NCBI GenBank assembly: GCA_963969595.1
Contig: OZ018413.1
Location: forward strand, 870,501-934,500
Reading direction: 5' to 3'
Source of the DNA: Neckera pumila
Taxonomy: Eukaryota > Streptophyta > Bryopsida > Hypnales > Neckeraceae
DNA length: 64,000 nt
Shown here: in pieces, positions 11,373 through 23,780 of the stretch
How the letters are laid out: each line of letters opens with the position of its first letter
Numbering within the stretch: the stretch's first letter is position 1
Program-made: the position numbers and the translations under genes
Notes under the pieces: model-generated
What the model was told of the DNA's origin: nothing
Databases searched by the model: none
Seen by the model: only the letters and a program-made list of their open reading frames with translations

Positions 11373-13633
11373 CTCCCACTTTGAGAGTGGTTAAAGGCTC
11401 CAAGGCCCATCTTGGCAATCAAGTTGTGGTGTTCTGGCTTCCCAAGGGCCTTGGTCAGCACATCAGCAACCATAGCTTGGGTAGGCACATACTTGAGCTC
11501 AATCACCTCATCCTCCACTCGTTCACGAATGAAATGGTGTTGCACATCAATGTGCTTCGTCCGAGAGTGGTGGGTGGGATTCTTGGCCAAAGCAATGGCC
11601 CCTTGATTGTCACACAAGATTTGTGTGCTCCCCTCTTGGACAAGGCCAACATCAGCCAAGAGTTGCCTTAGCCAAATGGCCTCCTTCGTGCATTGGCTCA
11701 TGGCCATGTACTCCGCCTCCGGTGTAGAAAGAGCTATGGTGGGTTGCCTCTTGGAATTCCATGTAATGGCACCCAATCCAAGCATAAACACGTAGCCGGT
11801 GGTGGATCTCCTATCCCCTTCATCACCGGCCCAATCCGCATCACAAAAGCCATGCAAAGTCAGGTGGGCACCTCCAAGTTGCAACTTCAGCCCAGGTGTG
11901 CCTTGAAGGTACCTCATCACCCTCTTGACCGCTGCCCAATGCTTGGGGCCATATTTGGACGTGTGTTGACTCACAACACTCACCGGAAATGCCAAATTAG
12001 GCCTTGTGGCTACCATGGCATACATCAAACAACCCACCGCTGCCCTCACCTCTTCCAACTCTTCATCGGTGAGCTTGGGCAACTTCTCATGAGTGTCAAG
12101 TGGTGTACCTATGGCTTTGCACTCCTCCATGTTGAACCGCTTGAGAATCTCTTCAAGATACTTGCGTTGGCTCATGGTGATGGTGCGGGCAGCCCTATCC
12201 CTCTTGAACTCCACTCCAAGGCAATAGCTCAACTCTCCAAGATCCGTCATCTCGTACTCCATCTTGAGCATAGTCTTCACTTCAAGCATCTTGGTCATAC
12301 TACTTGCAAGGATGATGAGATCATCCACATATAAGATCACAATCACCAAATGCTCACAACTTTGCATGATGTACAAAGAGTGATCCGCATGGCCTCTTTG
12401 GAAGCCCTTCCTTGAAAACATGGCATCAATATCTTGATACCATGCTCTCCCCGATTGCTTCAACCCGGGGAGTGCCTTCTTCAACTTGCACTTGAGATGC
12501 TCTTGGCCTTCCTCCACAAAGCCTTGGGACTGATCCATGTAGATGACCTCCTCCAACTTGGGGTTGAGAAACGCCGTCTTCACATCCATTTGGTGCATCT
12601 CCAAGTCCATGGCTGCCCCAATGGTCACAACGCACCAAATGGTGCTAAACTTGGCAACGGGGGCATATGTCTCATTGAAGTTCACACCTTCCACTTGAGA
12701 AAACCCCCTAGCAACCAACCTTGCTTTGTACCTCACAATGTGACCCAAAGCATCCCTTTTGGTGGAGAACACCCACTTACAACCCACACTTGATCTCTTG
12801 AGAGGAAGGGGTGCAAGCTCCCATGTCCCTTTGGCAATGAGGGCCTTGTACTCCTCTTGCATGGCCAAATCCCACTTGCTTGCATCTTCGCAACGCAACA
12901 CCTCTCCAAGTGTGGATGGATCTCCAAGGAAAGCCACATTGGCTTGTTCTTCATGTTGTAGAGTAAGAATGTGATTTAACCACCAATCTCCAAGCGGCTT
13001 GCGGGTCCTTGTGGGATAACGGGGCTCCTCCGTGGACTCATCTTGCTCTTCCAAGGGCTGATCATGCTCTTGCTCCCTTGGTGAAGTGCTTGGAGAAGGG
13101 GTTGCTGATCTCTTCACTTGGGGTGTGGCCACCTTCTTCTTGGGCTCCACAAAGTCTTCATCTTCCGTTCCTTGCTCCTCATCTTCATCTCCTTCATCTT
13201 CAATGTGCACTCTTGGAGTTGTGCCCACCTTTTGGGCTGGTCCTCCACTTCTCCCACTTGGGCTCATCTCCAAGAGCTTGGGATCAGCTCTTGCATCCTC
13301 CAAGAAGGTCACATCTCGACTCTTGATGATGGCCTTGCTCTCCACACACATCAGCCTATACGCCTTGGTTCCCTCACAATAACCAAGGAAAAGACACTTG
13401 ATGCCCTTGGCATCCAACTTCGTCCTCTTGGCACTTGGAACCAATGCATAGGCAATGCACCTGAAGATGCGCATGTGAGACACATTGGGCCTAGTCCTAC
13501 TCCAAGCTTCTTGGGGTGTCTTGCTTGTCAAGGCTTGTGTGGGGCACCGATTCCTTGTATAAACCGCATTTGACACCGCCTCCCCCCAAAGCTCAAGCTT
13601 GAGACCTTAGGCATGAATCATGGACCTTGCCAT
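11303..13633 (-). pseudogene. Ty1/copia pol, 5'-truncated (integrase C-half, RT, RNase H)
   Basis: A 757-aa open frame (13576 to 11303) reads, in order: the C-terminal half of integrase (NRCPTQALTSKTPQEAWS, then a region leading to CLFLGYCEG); an acidic linker; reverse transcriptase (KARLVARGFSQ, MDVKTAFLNP, YVDDLIILAS); and RNase H (CDADWAGDEGDRRSTTGY, ALSTPEAEYMA, then CDNQGAIALAKNP and HIDVQHHFIRE). The frame extends upstream through one in-frame stop (just upstream of 13576) to MARSMIHA, the usual integrase segment. It then stops abruptly at 13633, where a second copia LTR begins. Gag, protease and the integrase core are missing. The frame ends inside the 3' LTR. It is the best-preserved retroelement frame in the window but cannot be autonomous. 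Confidence 0.9.
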
Positions 13634-13889
13634 TATTGAGATTACAATGTAGTGAATGGAAGAAAGGCTTTATTTAGATGATAGGAAGATACAAACACCT
13701 ATGAGTGGGCTGATCTTATACTAGAAGCCTTTCATAGTTATCCACAAACCATGTGGGATAACTAAACACTATGGGCTGCCTTTGACTATGAGCAATACCC
13801 AATGAACTCTAACACTAACTAAGTGTCTAATGCTACTCCTAGGGCTGAATGTACATGGTCTACACTAGTATGTACATGTTCTTCAACAC
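13634..13889 (-). repeat. Ty1/copia LTR, outer left end of an inverted composite
   Basis: Same sequence and orientation as the LTR at 11117-11372, with few differences. Its left edge abuts the MARS codons of the first element's pol directly, so the composite behind it appears to have joined or inserted there. Confidence 0.85.
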
Positions 13890-14634
13890 TTCCACTTTGA
13901 AAGTGGTTAAAGGCTCCAAGGCCCATCTTGGCAATCAAGTTGTGGTGTTGTGGCTTCCCAAGGGCCTTGGTCAGCACATCAGCAACCATAGCTTGGGTAG
14001 GCACATACTTGAGCTCAATCACCTCATCCTCCACTCGTTCACGAATGAAATGGTGTTGCACATCAATGTGCTTCGTCCGAGAGTGGTGGGTGGGATTCTT
14101 GGCCAAAGCAATGGCCCCTTGGTTGTCACACAAGATTTGTGTGCTCCCCTCTTGGAAAAGGCCAACATCAGCCAAGAGTTGCCTTAGCCAAATGGGCCTC
14201 CTCCGTGCATTGGCTCATGGCCATGTACTCCGCCTTCGGTGTAGAAAGAGCTATGGTGGGCTGCCTCTTGGAATTCCTTGTAATGGCACCCAATTCAAGC
14301 ATAAACACGTAGCTAGTGGTGGATCTCCTATCCCCTTCATCACCGGCCCAATCCGCATCACAAAAGCCATGCAAAGTTAGGTGGGCACCTCCAAGTTGCA
14401 ACTTCAGCCCAGATGTGCCTTGAAGGTACCTCATCACCCTCTTGACCGCTGCCCAATGCTTGGGGCCATACTTGGACGTGTGTTGACTCACAACACTCAC
14501 CGGAAATGCCAAATTAGGCCTTGTGGCTACCATGGCATACATCAAACAACCCACCACTGCCTTGTAAGGCACACCTTGCATTTCAGCCCTCACCTCTTCA
14601 AACTCTTCATCGGTCAGCTTGGGCAACTTCTCAT
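13819..14634 (-). pseudogene. Ty1/copia pol C-terminal fragment (RT tail and RNase H), left arm of the composite
   Basis: Reads on the minus strand from EKLPKLTDEEFEEV through CDADWAGDEGDRRSTTSY and ALSTPKAEYMA to CDNQGAIALAKNP and the LTR. It is broken by a frameshift near 14170-14190, inside the motif that should read as CTKEAIWLRQLL. The 5' part of pol is missing: at 14634/14635 the frame joins directly to the start of a plus-strand LTR. Confidence 0.85.
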
Positions 14635-14788
14635 TGTTGAAGAACATGTACATATTAGTGTAGACCATGTACATGCAGCCCTAGGAGTAGCATTAGACAC
14701 TTAGTTAGTGTTAGAGTTCATTGGGTATTGCTCATAGTCAAAGGCAGCCCATAGTGGTTAGTTATCCCACATGGCTTGTGGATAACTG
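14635..14788 (+). repeat. Truncated Ty1/copia LTR (first part only), plus strand
   Basis: Begins TGTTGAAGAACATG, like the full LTRs but in the opposite orientation to the preceding arm. It breaks off within GGATAACTGTG, about 154 bp in, and jumps into reverse transcriptase sequence (GGATCACTCTTTGTACATCA). Confidence 0.85.
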
Positions 14789-15832
14789 TGGGATCACTCT
14801 TTGTACATCATGCAAAGTTGTGAGCATTTGGTGATTGTGATCTTATATGTGGATGATCTCATCATCCTTGCAAGTAGTATGACCAAGATGCTTGAAGTGA
14901 AGACTATGCTCAAGATGGAGTACGAGATGACGGATCTTGGAGAGTTGAGCTATTGCCTTGGAGTGGAGTTCAAGAGGGATAGGACTGCCCGCACCATTAC
15001 CATGAGCCAACGCAAGTATGTTGGAGAGATTCTCAAGCGGTTCAACATGGAGGAGTGCAAAGCCATAGGTACACCACTTGACATTCATGAGAAGTTGCCC
15101 AAGCTGACCGATGAAGAGTTTGAAGAGGTGAGGGCTGAAATGCAAGGTGTGCCTTACAAGGCAGTGGTGGGTTGTTTGATGTATGCCATGGTAGCCACAA
15201 GGCCTAATTTGGCATTTCCGGTGAGTGTTGTGAGTCAACACACGTCCAAGTATGGCCCCAAGCATTGGGCAGCGGTCAAGAGGGTGATGAGGTACCTTCA
15301 AAGCACACTTGGGCTAAAGTGGCAACTTGGAGGTGCCCATGTGACCTTGCATGGCTTTTGTGATGCGGATTGGGCCGGTGATGAAGGGGATAGGAGATCC
15401 ACCATCGGCTACGTGTATATGCTTGGATTGGGTGCCATTACATGGAATTCCAAGAGGCAGCCCACCATAGCTCTTTCTACAACGGAGGCGGAGTACATGG
15501 CCATGAGCCAAATGCACGAAGGAGGCCCATTTGGCTAAGGCAACTCTTGGCTGATGTTGGCCTTGTCCAAGAGGGGAGCACGCAAATCTTGTGTGACAAC
15601 CAAGGGGCCATTGCTTTGGCCAAGAATCCCACCCACCACTCTCGGACGAAGCACATTGATGTGCAACACCATTTCATTCGTGAACGAGTGGAGGATGAGG
15701 TGATTGAGCTCAAGTATGTGCCTACCCAAGCTATGGTTGCTGATGTGCTGACCAAGGCCCTTGGGAAGCCACAACACCACAACTTGATTGCGAAGATGGG
15801 CTTGGAGCCTTTGACCACTCTCAAAGTGGGAG
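14789..15832 (+). pseudogene. Ty1/copia pol fragment (RT from the YVDD region, RNase H), right arm of the composite
   Basis: Plus-strand frame from DHSLYIMQSCEH through YVDDLIILAS and CDADWAGDEGDRRST to near 15538. It then continues in another frame to CDNQGAIALAKNP and VADVLTKALGKP. Two single-base insertions around 15512-15530 explain the frame change at the CTKEAIWLRQLL site. A purine tract (AAAGTGGGAG) precedes the LTR at 15833. Confidence 0.88.
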
Positions 15833-16084
15833 TGTTGAAGAACATGTACATACTAGTGTAGACCATGTACATTCAGCCCTAGGAGTAGCATTAGACACTT
15901 AGTTAGTGTTAGAGTTCATTGGGTATTGCTCATAGTCAAAGGCAGCCCATAGTGTTTAGTTATCCCACATGGTTTGTGGATAACTATGAAAGGCTTCTAG
16001 TATAAGATCAGCCCACTCATGGGTGTTTGTATCTTCCTACCATCTAAGTAAAGCCTTTCTTCCATTCACTACATTGTAATCTCA
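15833..16084 (+). repeat. Ty1/copia LTR, outer right end of the inverted composite
   Basis: About 252 bp, TGTTGAAG...AATCTCA, followed by the ATA shared by all copies. Together with the inverted LTR at 13634 it closes a head-to-head structure. Confidence 0.85.
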
Positions 16085-18080
16085 ATACCATGGACGGTGG
16101 AGGTCACTACATTGTTATAATAGGCACCATACAGTTGCTAAGGATGAAGCTTAAGACATGCATGTCCTTCACATATGTGAGTGACGCCTTCTAGACATCA
16201 TGGAAGACATCTGCAATATAAAATGACTTGTCTAGCTTTATGTCTCGTCAAAGGAACCATTGTCTTGTAGACATTCTTTGACTGGCAGAAGTAGTGCTTG
16301 TAGACATCGGCTATAACATGCATTTGTCGTCACCTAAAGGGGGAGTGATGATTCTTAATAACTAGACCATTGTTATGTGAACTGTTGAAAGTGGGCTTTG
16401 TGCAAGACCTTGTCATTTGTAGTCAGAATGCAATGAATCCACATTTGTTTGTTATCAAAAAATGCTTAATGTACCTTGTTTGGACATGTCATCCACCTCC
16501 ATGTTTCTTTTATGGTGCTCATCATTGTCCATTTTCATACTTTCTAAGCGAATCTGCTTCTACGAAACCCATGCAAGACAATTTCGCTTGAGGATGTTTG
16601 TTTGTGGTAGTTGTCAAACCCAATAACATGCATAGAAGCATTGAATGATGGATGTTGAAGTTGCCTTCAATAGGACAAAAGGTCATATCATAGTTTACCG
16701 GACATTGCTGAAGATGCCTTTGGTCTTTAGCTGGATGTCATGCTGTTTGATAAAATGTAAGGAATTACACACTACACAACATATGCTAGGACGTCCCAAT
16801 TGCAGGGAGCTTCTGACAATGCTACTGAAAGTAATGTCCGCAAAATCATTTGTATGTCTCAAATGATGTCTACAAGAACATCCATGAATGTGATGCAGGC
16901 GGACCCCCTATGTTGACGTGTCATGCCACATCACCTTTTTGGTGTCCTCATCACTAAATCTCCATGTCAGGTGCCACATCAAATTTGTTGATGTCCATGT
17001 CATTAAATTTCCAAGTCACTTGAGACATCCGGTGCTACATTAGCCTTTTTTTTTTACCCGCCTGTCCTTCTTCTTTTCTTTCACCTAGGGCAACTAGTTT
17101 ATTTTAGACCGTAGTAATTTCCAATGACTTACCCGGAGTTAAATTGACTAGGGATGCTGATGTGGCTATGACTGTTTTCTTGAATGGTTTTTAAAACATA
17201 AATATGTCTGTAGTAATGTCTTCAAAAACATGGTTGTTTTGGGTAGCATTCAACTGCTGTGACAGTAATTTTCTTCTGTTTTCCACAACATCCACAAATA
17301 TTTACAATTTTGTGGCTTCTATCCATTAGACATCTCAACATTCTCTTGGACATATCATGTCCAGCTTAAACATGCTACGTTCTTGGATGGACATCAGAAA
17401 AAACACGGTTTTCTTATAGGTTGCTTTGATGACATCTCCATAGATGTTATACTGGCTGTGACGATGTTTCCTAAAATGTTGAGAAGTCTACAAAAACATC
17501 CAATAAAACATCTCAACATTTTATAAGATGTCTCTAATGACGTCTCTACATCTATTTAGACATCTCCAATATAAGTGTAGAAAATGCAAAGAGATAGCCC
17601 CGCTATGCTAACGTAGCATGCCACATAAGCATTATTTTATGCCACGTCAATTACTTTACACGTGGCATGCCACGTCATCTTTTATTTCTCCCAAAGCTAC
17701 CTGGTGGCTGTTCGATCCCTTTCATTTTAACCTCGGTCAGACTTTTATCCAAGAAAAAAGTAATTTTCACAAATTTATCCTTCGTGAATTTTTTTTCTAA
17801 AGTTGACGTGGCAGTCCATGTTTTTGCAGACAATTGGCCGGACATTAATGAGTCCTTAAAAATGTCATTGAAAATCCCAATGTTGATGGTAACACCAACT
17901 TATTTTCATTCAAATTTGCCGCAGTCATCTGGAACATCCTCGGAATTCTCCTAAAATTGCAATCCCTTTCTTTAACATTTTGATGTCTCCACGGACATAG
18001 TATGTTCAGCCTTGGACATTACATGTTTTTGCTTCAACATAAAAAAAACGCAGGTTTTTTATAATGCAGCCGTTGAGAAG
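16085..18080. other. Gene-free DNA rich in GACATC/GATGTC words
   Basis: Variants of (A/G)GACATC and its complement recur, for example around 16190-16330, 16860-17030 and 17330-17560. CATGCCACRTCA words recur around 16920 and 17610-17670. There is no strict period and no domain-bearing ORF; the longest is 95 aa. It looks like decayed repetitive DNA. Confidence 0.45.
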
Positions 18081-20269
18081 ACCTCTGAGTTGGTATAGCC
18101 CTACAGCACAAGCTTGCCAAGTGGGACCTTCTGCAGCTTTGGAGGAACATGAAACTCCAATCTCCACAATTTAGTGAAGACAACCATGTTTTTGTCGAAA
18201 GCCTTCAGCACCAACTTTGCCTTCATCGCAGGTTTGACATCCAGGGAAACCACATCATAAGATGCCAAACGTAGCGCTGCAAACTGTAATCCAAAACCTG
18301 CATTCACAAGGCTCACCTTCAATGTACATTCCTTCAACAGCCTTCTAGTGTTTGAATCCGTTGAGGTGATTTCTCAAATTGACCTTTTATTTATTTTTTT
18401 TGGTGGGCAAAGAACCATCAATTGTCTGTAGTAAGGACATTTTACTTTAAACCAATAACATCAAGTGTCCCGTGCTGCTAAATTCCTCAACACTGCAAAT
18501 TTCTTCACTCCTTTCGGAAGAGTAGCATTGACGGCCTCCATTATCTAAACCCCCTCTGCAATCAATTGCCTGTGATTTTCGGGAGTTATAGTGATAGCTT
18601 GCCCATTTTTGGACTCTGATTGCGGGTGGTTCTCAAAGTTGATGTTCTTAGACGCACAATAATTTCTGACAAGCGACACGCTCAGTGAGTGATTTTTTTT
18701 GCGTGAAGAAAAAATCACCCCTAGAGTTTGGCCAAGGAGGAATGTATAGAACCTCTATCCTATTTTGCCTTCAAGCAATGGACTCCTAATTACAATACTC
18801 AAAATTAGCCTAAAATGCCCTAAATGAATCGAGGGGAGTACACCTAAAATTACCAATTTGGGTGCCTTGACCCCCAAAATCACCCAATCATAGACTAGAG
18901 TGGATAGGACAACTCCTATGCCAAAATCTCACCAAAAACTTGCATTTAAAACCTTTAAGTGGGCAAAAGTGCCATTTCATTAACAATTCCAACACACAAT
19001 GGTTCATCAAATATCATCTGATATCCTTCAAGCATCTTGTTAAGCATTCCCATAGACTAGGGTAATCTTCTAGATAAAAATCTAGCTCAAAAGTACATTT
19101 AGAGGCCTAAATGGGCTAAACTTTAGCCTTAAATTACAAAATACAGCACACAATCATTCACCCCTAATACCAACCTCTACCATGGATTGACAATGTTATA
19201 TTCTTTTTAAATCTAGATTCAATACTACAACATTCATCCACTTTCTTTAAGCAAATTAGCATTTTTCTCATTTTTGCTCATTCAAACACCCTAACCCTAA
19301 TTTAAACTAAATTGGGTAGCGCTTCCGTGCTCGCTCGAAAAAACTAAAAAAAAATCAACTTACTATTTATGTATTATTTTTGCCTATATCCAACACCATA
19401 ACAACTAATTTCTCTAATTACATTCATCCCACCTTAATTTACAATTAAATCGCTAATTTACTGTAAAATGGGCTAATTTATTGTAAAATGGGCTAATTTA
19501 TTGTAAAATGTGCCACTTTAGTGAAAACTGCGCTAATTTAGTGAAAAAACCCCTAAATTACTGTTTTTTCCCCAATTTTACTGTATTGACCCTATTTTAG
19601 TGTTTCTAACACTATCCTAGTATATTAGTATAGTAGTTTTAAGTTTACTAACTTGTTTTGTGTTTTTTCATATTTATTATTTTTTGTGGTTTTCAAATTA
19701 CTTTTAGTTTCATTCTGACTTGTAGGATTTTAGTTTTCATTTTCATTTTTATTTTTTGTTTTTACTTTTCATTTTTTTGGTTTTTATTTTTATGTTTTTT
19801 ATATTTGGTACCTCTTTTTGGTTTCTAATTTTTCTCTAAGGTCATTTTCTATTTGTAGGATTTTGTTTTAGTTTTCTAAATGTTTTACCATTTGCCTAAT
19901 TTGGTTACTTTACCAAATCTTGCTTAAAGTCTTTTTAGTTTTAAATTCCCATTTTTTCCCTAGATTTTTCCCATTACTTTCTCTTAATTGCATTACTAGA
20001 TTTTCAACCTAAATTCCTAAAGTTCCTATTCCTATCTCACGGAAGACTCCCTAAATTGTGATCATGGCTTAATCCGTTGTCCTAACACTTCTAGACTTGG
20101 AATTTAATACAAAATATTTATATTTTCTACAATCTAAAACGTGAACTAATATGGTGGTTCACACGCTCACAATGTGGAATCGCCTAAAATTGTTGAACAA
20201 GTTCTTGACATGCGCTTTCGAGTGGTCCGTCTCCCCCCTCCCTCCCCCCCTCCGCCTCGGAGTCCTTCT
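18081..20269. other. Gene-free AT-rich DNA
   Basis: A 78-aa minus ORF at 18101-18337 has protein-like composition but no family I recognise and no splice partners. The rest, to 20269, is AT-rich with T-runs. Confidence 0.4.
19440..19610. repeat. Degenerate tandem repeat of about 20-22 bp
   Basis: Units of the type GCTAATTTATTGTAAAATGG repeat with increasing divergence across about 170 bp, ending in complementary-looking units around 19560-19600. Confidence 0.6.
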
Positions 20270-20882
20270 TGCACTCAGCACACCAGAGTTTGACAACGCC
20301 ACAGCCATTTAGGTCAAAAGTCTTCACCTATCAATCGTGGTCATCTATCGCGACCCGCTTCAACTCAGCCCTGAGCTTCTTTGCATTCTCCAAATATCAA
20401 TCGGTAACAGTAGTTGGGAGAAGCGTAGATTTAAAAGGATTACTGTCAATCTCGTCGGAATTTGTACTACCACTCACCTGAGATGAGGCAACGGGTGGAA
20501 CAGCAAGATCTTCTCCTTCGACTTCAACAAATTGCACTTCTTCCTCCACCGGAACCGCAGGCTCTTCAGTAGTTATAGTAACCAAACCATCTTCAAGGCG
20601 TCTCCGCTTATTGCCATTGCCATCTACTTTGTCACCCGACCTAATCACGTGAACTTCTCTAGAAAGCCCATTAAGCCGCTCCAACTTCTTCCTCACGCGC
20701 CTTCTATCTTCTATGTCCCAAAAATTGAATGCCCACTCTAGCACATCATTAGATTCTAACGACAATCTGAGTGCCTCCGAAGTCGAAGCTCCTTCGACGT
20801 CAAGCTTCCCAAGATATTCTGGATCTGCAACCTCGGACTCCAACATCCATAATGTGACCTTCTGGTTGATGTTGGCAGCCAT
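20270..20882 (-). pseudogene. Broken gene fragment of an unrecognised, probably repetitive, family
   Basis: From an ATG at 20882 the minus strand encodes 135 codons (MAANINQKVTLWMLESEV..., a basic segment RRRVRKKLERL, an NKRRR cluster and an acidic tail). The frame reaches a good donor (CAG/GTGAGT at 20478/20477). A possible acceptor near 20388 leads to NAKKLRAELKRVAIDDHD and a stop at 20331. Past two stops the same frame reads a Cys-pair segment, NGCGVVKLWCAECKK, resembling the zinc-ribbon-like part of repetitive plant ORFs. I infer a decayed member of such a family. An intact short host gene is less likely. Confidence 0.35.
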
Positions 20883-21520
20883 GTGATGCCAAATGCCAAA
20901 ACCTACCACCAATTCCTACCTACAAGCGCCTGCGGGCTCAAACCGAAAACACTAAGGCTTCACAACAAAATGCACAAACAAACACTCCATTGGATTTCCA
21001 GCCATGATTTCCGTCACTTTTGTAAACTTGAAGCATCTGAAAGCACCCTAAACTATACGACCTTGCGTTCCTAAACCATTCTTTCACTGAAATTCAAGTT
21101 TTTGCAAAATGAAGCTCTCAAATCTCTGCCAACAGTAATCTGCAACCCTAACATTCAGAGAACGCCCACTCAGTGATTGAAGTGAGCAGGATCAGTCGGA
21201 ACTATGGACGGACATTTTTCATCCACAATCTCATTTGGTATAGCACATGGGATTCTACCCTCGGGTACCTCTACAACATTTATACAGTACTAAGTATACT
21301 ACTGGAAAGTTCAAATTTTTGGAGGGGATTTGAGGGGGCTACTTTAGAAATAAAAATTGGATAAAATTCATTATTATATTATACCCTTTGTTATTTATAA
21401 TATTTGATAGCACATTATAAAGATGCTAATGCACTTTGAATAATTGTTGAAAATTTAGGTCCAATGAATTAAAATGACCCTTCATTTGTTTGTACGGTGA
21501 CAACAAAAAAAGGGGAGTGC
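20883..21520. other. Gene-free stretch
   Basis: Short ORFs only. Nothing recognisable before the LINE remnant begins. Confidence 0.4.
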
Positions 21521-23641
21521 ACCCCCCTAAATTGCTGTCTGGCAGTTTAATCCCTTGGATTCTCCTCAACCTCTACTCTGTTGCTACGACCATGTTGAGA
21601 GCTTCATCTACTAGTAAAAATAGGTAGGATGCTAGCGGGCAGACCTGCCTAACACCTCTGGCAATGGAGAACGATGTTATGGCTATACCATTTAATAAGA
21701 CTGAGGCTGATGCATCGTTGAGGAGCATCCTAACTAGCTGTGAGAATGAGTCTAAGATACCAAGTTTTCCCATCACTTGGAAAAGAAAGTCCCAAGACAC
21801 CATGTCATAAGCTTTTGTGAAATCTAATTTGAGAAAGATTAGATCCTGCTCTGATTCTCTAGCCCATTCTACAATCTCATGTTGTAGCATGATGTTCTCC
21901 AAAATGTGCCTGGAAGGAAGGAACGCAGATTGTTCCGGGCTTATGACATCTCTAAGCAAATTTTGGAGTCTAATTTGTAAGGCTTTGGCTATACTTTTAT
22001 ACGAAACGTTTAAAAGAATAATAGGCCTCTAATTGGATAACTCAGCTTGGTCACCGGATTTGAGTAAAAGAATGATTGTACCTGATCTCATGCCTTTAGG
22101 TAGCCGTCCTTGCATGATTGATTCGTTGATCATCTTTGTGAATTCCTCTCCAAGTATGTCCCACAATTTGCAGAAGAACTCTACTATTATTCCATCCGGC
22201 CCCGGACTCCTTCCATGTGCCATCTGCAATAAAGCCTAGTGAAGCTTGTGAAGCTTGTCTGAGGTCAAAACTTTATCCAGTTGTTGTGCCATTGACTGAG
22301 AGAACCTGCCATGCACTATTCCTAGTATTTTATTTCTAGCCTCTCGTTCTTGAGTAGTCACCTCCTCTTGAGCGTACAATTTTTTATAAAATTGAGTGCA
22401 TATATCTTCCATGCCTACCCAATCATGCACAAGAGAGCCTTGTTGGTCACGTAATTCCATGATGGACATATTGATTGGTTCTTCTTGTACTTGTTTGAAG
22501 AACTCACCAAATAGGCGGTCACCATACAATCTCCAGCTAGCTCGGGCCCTTATCTTTTGTCCGTCAATCTTTTTTGATTCAAACTCCAATAGGCTGGCTT
22601 GGATAGTATTGACCTTGTCTTGTAGTTGGGGGGATTGAAGTAGTTGTTGTAACTGGTTAGCTTTCTAATCCAGCTGGTTACTCAGAGCCTCTTCGCATTC
22701 CTGATTGTGCTTTGCCCACCTAATGCAATAGCCTCTATAATATCTAGTTATCCTTTTTAGCTTGGTAAAGAAGCTTGTGTCCCCCAATGCTGTCAGCTAG
22801 ATTTGTCTAATTGTTGTTTCAGCTTCTTCCAAGTAGTAAGTTGACATCACCCATCTGCTCAGTTGGATAGGTGTCTTCTCAAATTCAATAGTCATGGACA
22901 CCAAATAATAGTCAAACTGCGTGTGATCTCCTATAATTTGGTACTCCAAGACTTTCCTGTGTCCATTGCTAGATTTGGAGAAGATGTATAAACGATCAAG
23001 TTGTGCCATGACTCTAGCATTGTCATTTCTGTCGTTATCCCAGGAATATGTGAGACTGGGTGTTGTCAATAGATGTTCTGCTACGTGAATTGCGTCCTTC
23101 AAACTGTTGAATAGAAGTCTCTCTACTACAGGCATCGTTTTCCTACAGGTGCTAGATTTATCAGATCTTTGTTCCGCCATATTGAAATCCCCATCATTAT
23201 CCACCTATATGTGCTTGGCAATTCTCTAAGCATTGATTCCCATAAGATATGTCGAGGCTGGATTTTGTGTGGTGTATACAAGTTTACAAATCCTAAATCA
23301 CCCCCCGGGATTTGGCCAAATATAACGCAATGCGCCCTTCCTCCGAATATGGATCCTAATTGAATGACTAAACTAGCCCATTTTGGAGAGATAAATGATG
23401 CAACGCCCCCCTTGCTTGCATTTCTCCCATCGATCGTGTATCCAGGATTTGCTTCCGTATAGAAATAGGCTGCCCTTTTCCAGAGTATGGAGCCTAGCCG
23501 TGAAGCTCCAAGTCCGCACAATTTATGTTCTTAGATGAACAAAAAATTGACTGGGTTCCTCCTAATATAGTTTCTAAGGTTATCTACAACGGCAGGGTCA
23601 TTCAACCCCCTAACATTTTGTGATAGTATTTTAACCTTCAT
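21520..23641 (-). pseudogene. LINE ORF2 remnant (endonuclease and reverse transcriptase)
   Basis: ORF2 starts at 23641 with MKVKILSQNVRGLNDPAVVD, the usual opening of a plant L1 endonuclease. It hits a stop where the family has FLQEHKL (TAA for CAA), and continues through SKGGVASFISPKW. Reverse transcriptase follows: MAHGRSPGPDGIIVEFF (22229-22179), RPIILLNVSYKSIAKAL after a TAG for TGG at 22030, LKLDFTKAYDMVSW, then GVRQVCPLASYLFLL. It ends near 21520 just before the expected FADD catalytic box, so the 3' part is missing. Several frameshifts are present. It is defective. Confidence 0.88.
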
Positions 23642-23780
23642 ACGCAATCCTTGGTGAGAGTATGCCTAGCACTCTCCTTGCGGTCATCTTGCTCTGCTAA
23701 GTGAGTAATACTATAACCCCAAGTTGCCATGGGTTGGTTTGAGAAAGAGCCCCATAAATTCAAGATCTGGTTGCTAACTT

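Noticed and set aside
11333..13573. Plus-strand ORFs of up to 213 aa
   Set aside because: They are antisense to the copia pol frame, which has clear motifs; open only because of its codon usage. The same holds for 13849-14380 (plus) and 14843-15872 (minus).
18101..18337. 78-aa minus ORF as a host gene
   Set aside because: Protein-like composition but no family, no start context and no partner exons that I can support.
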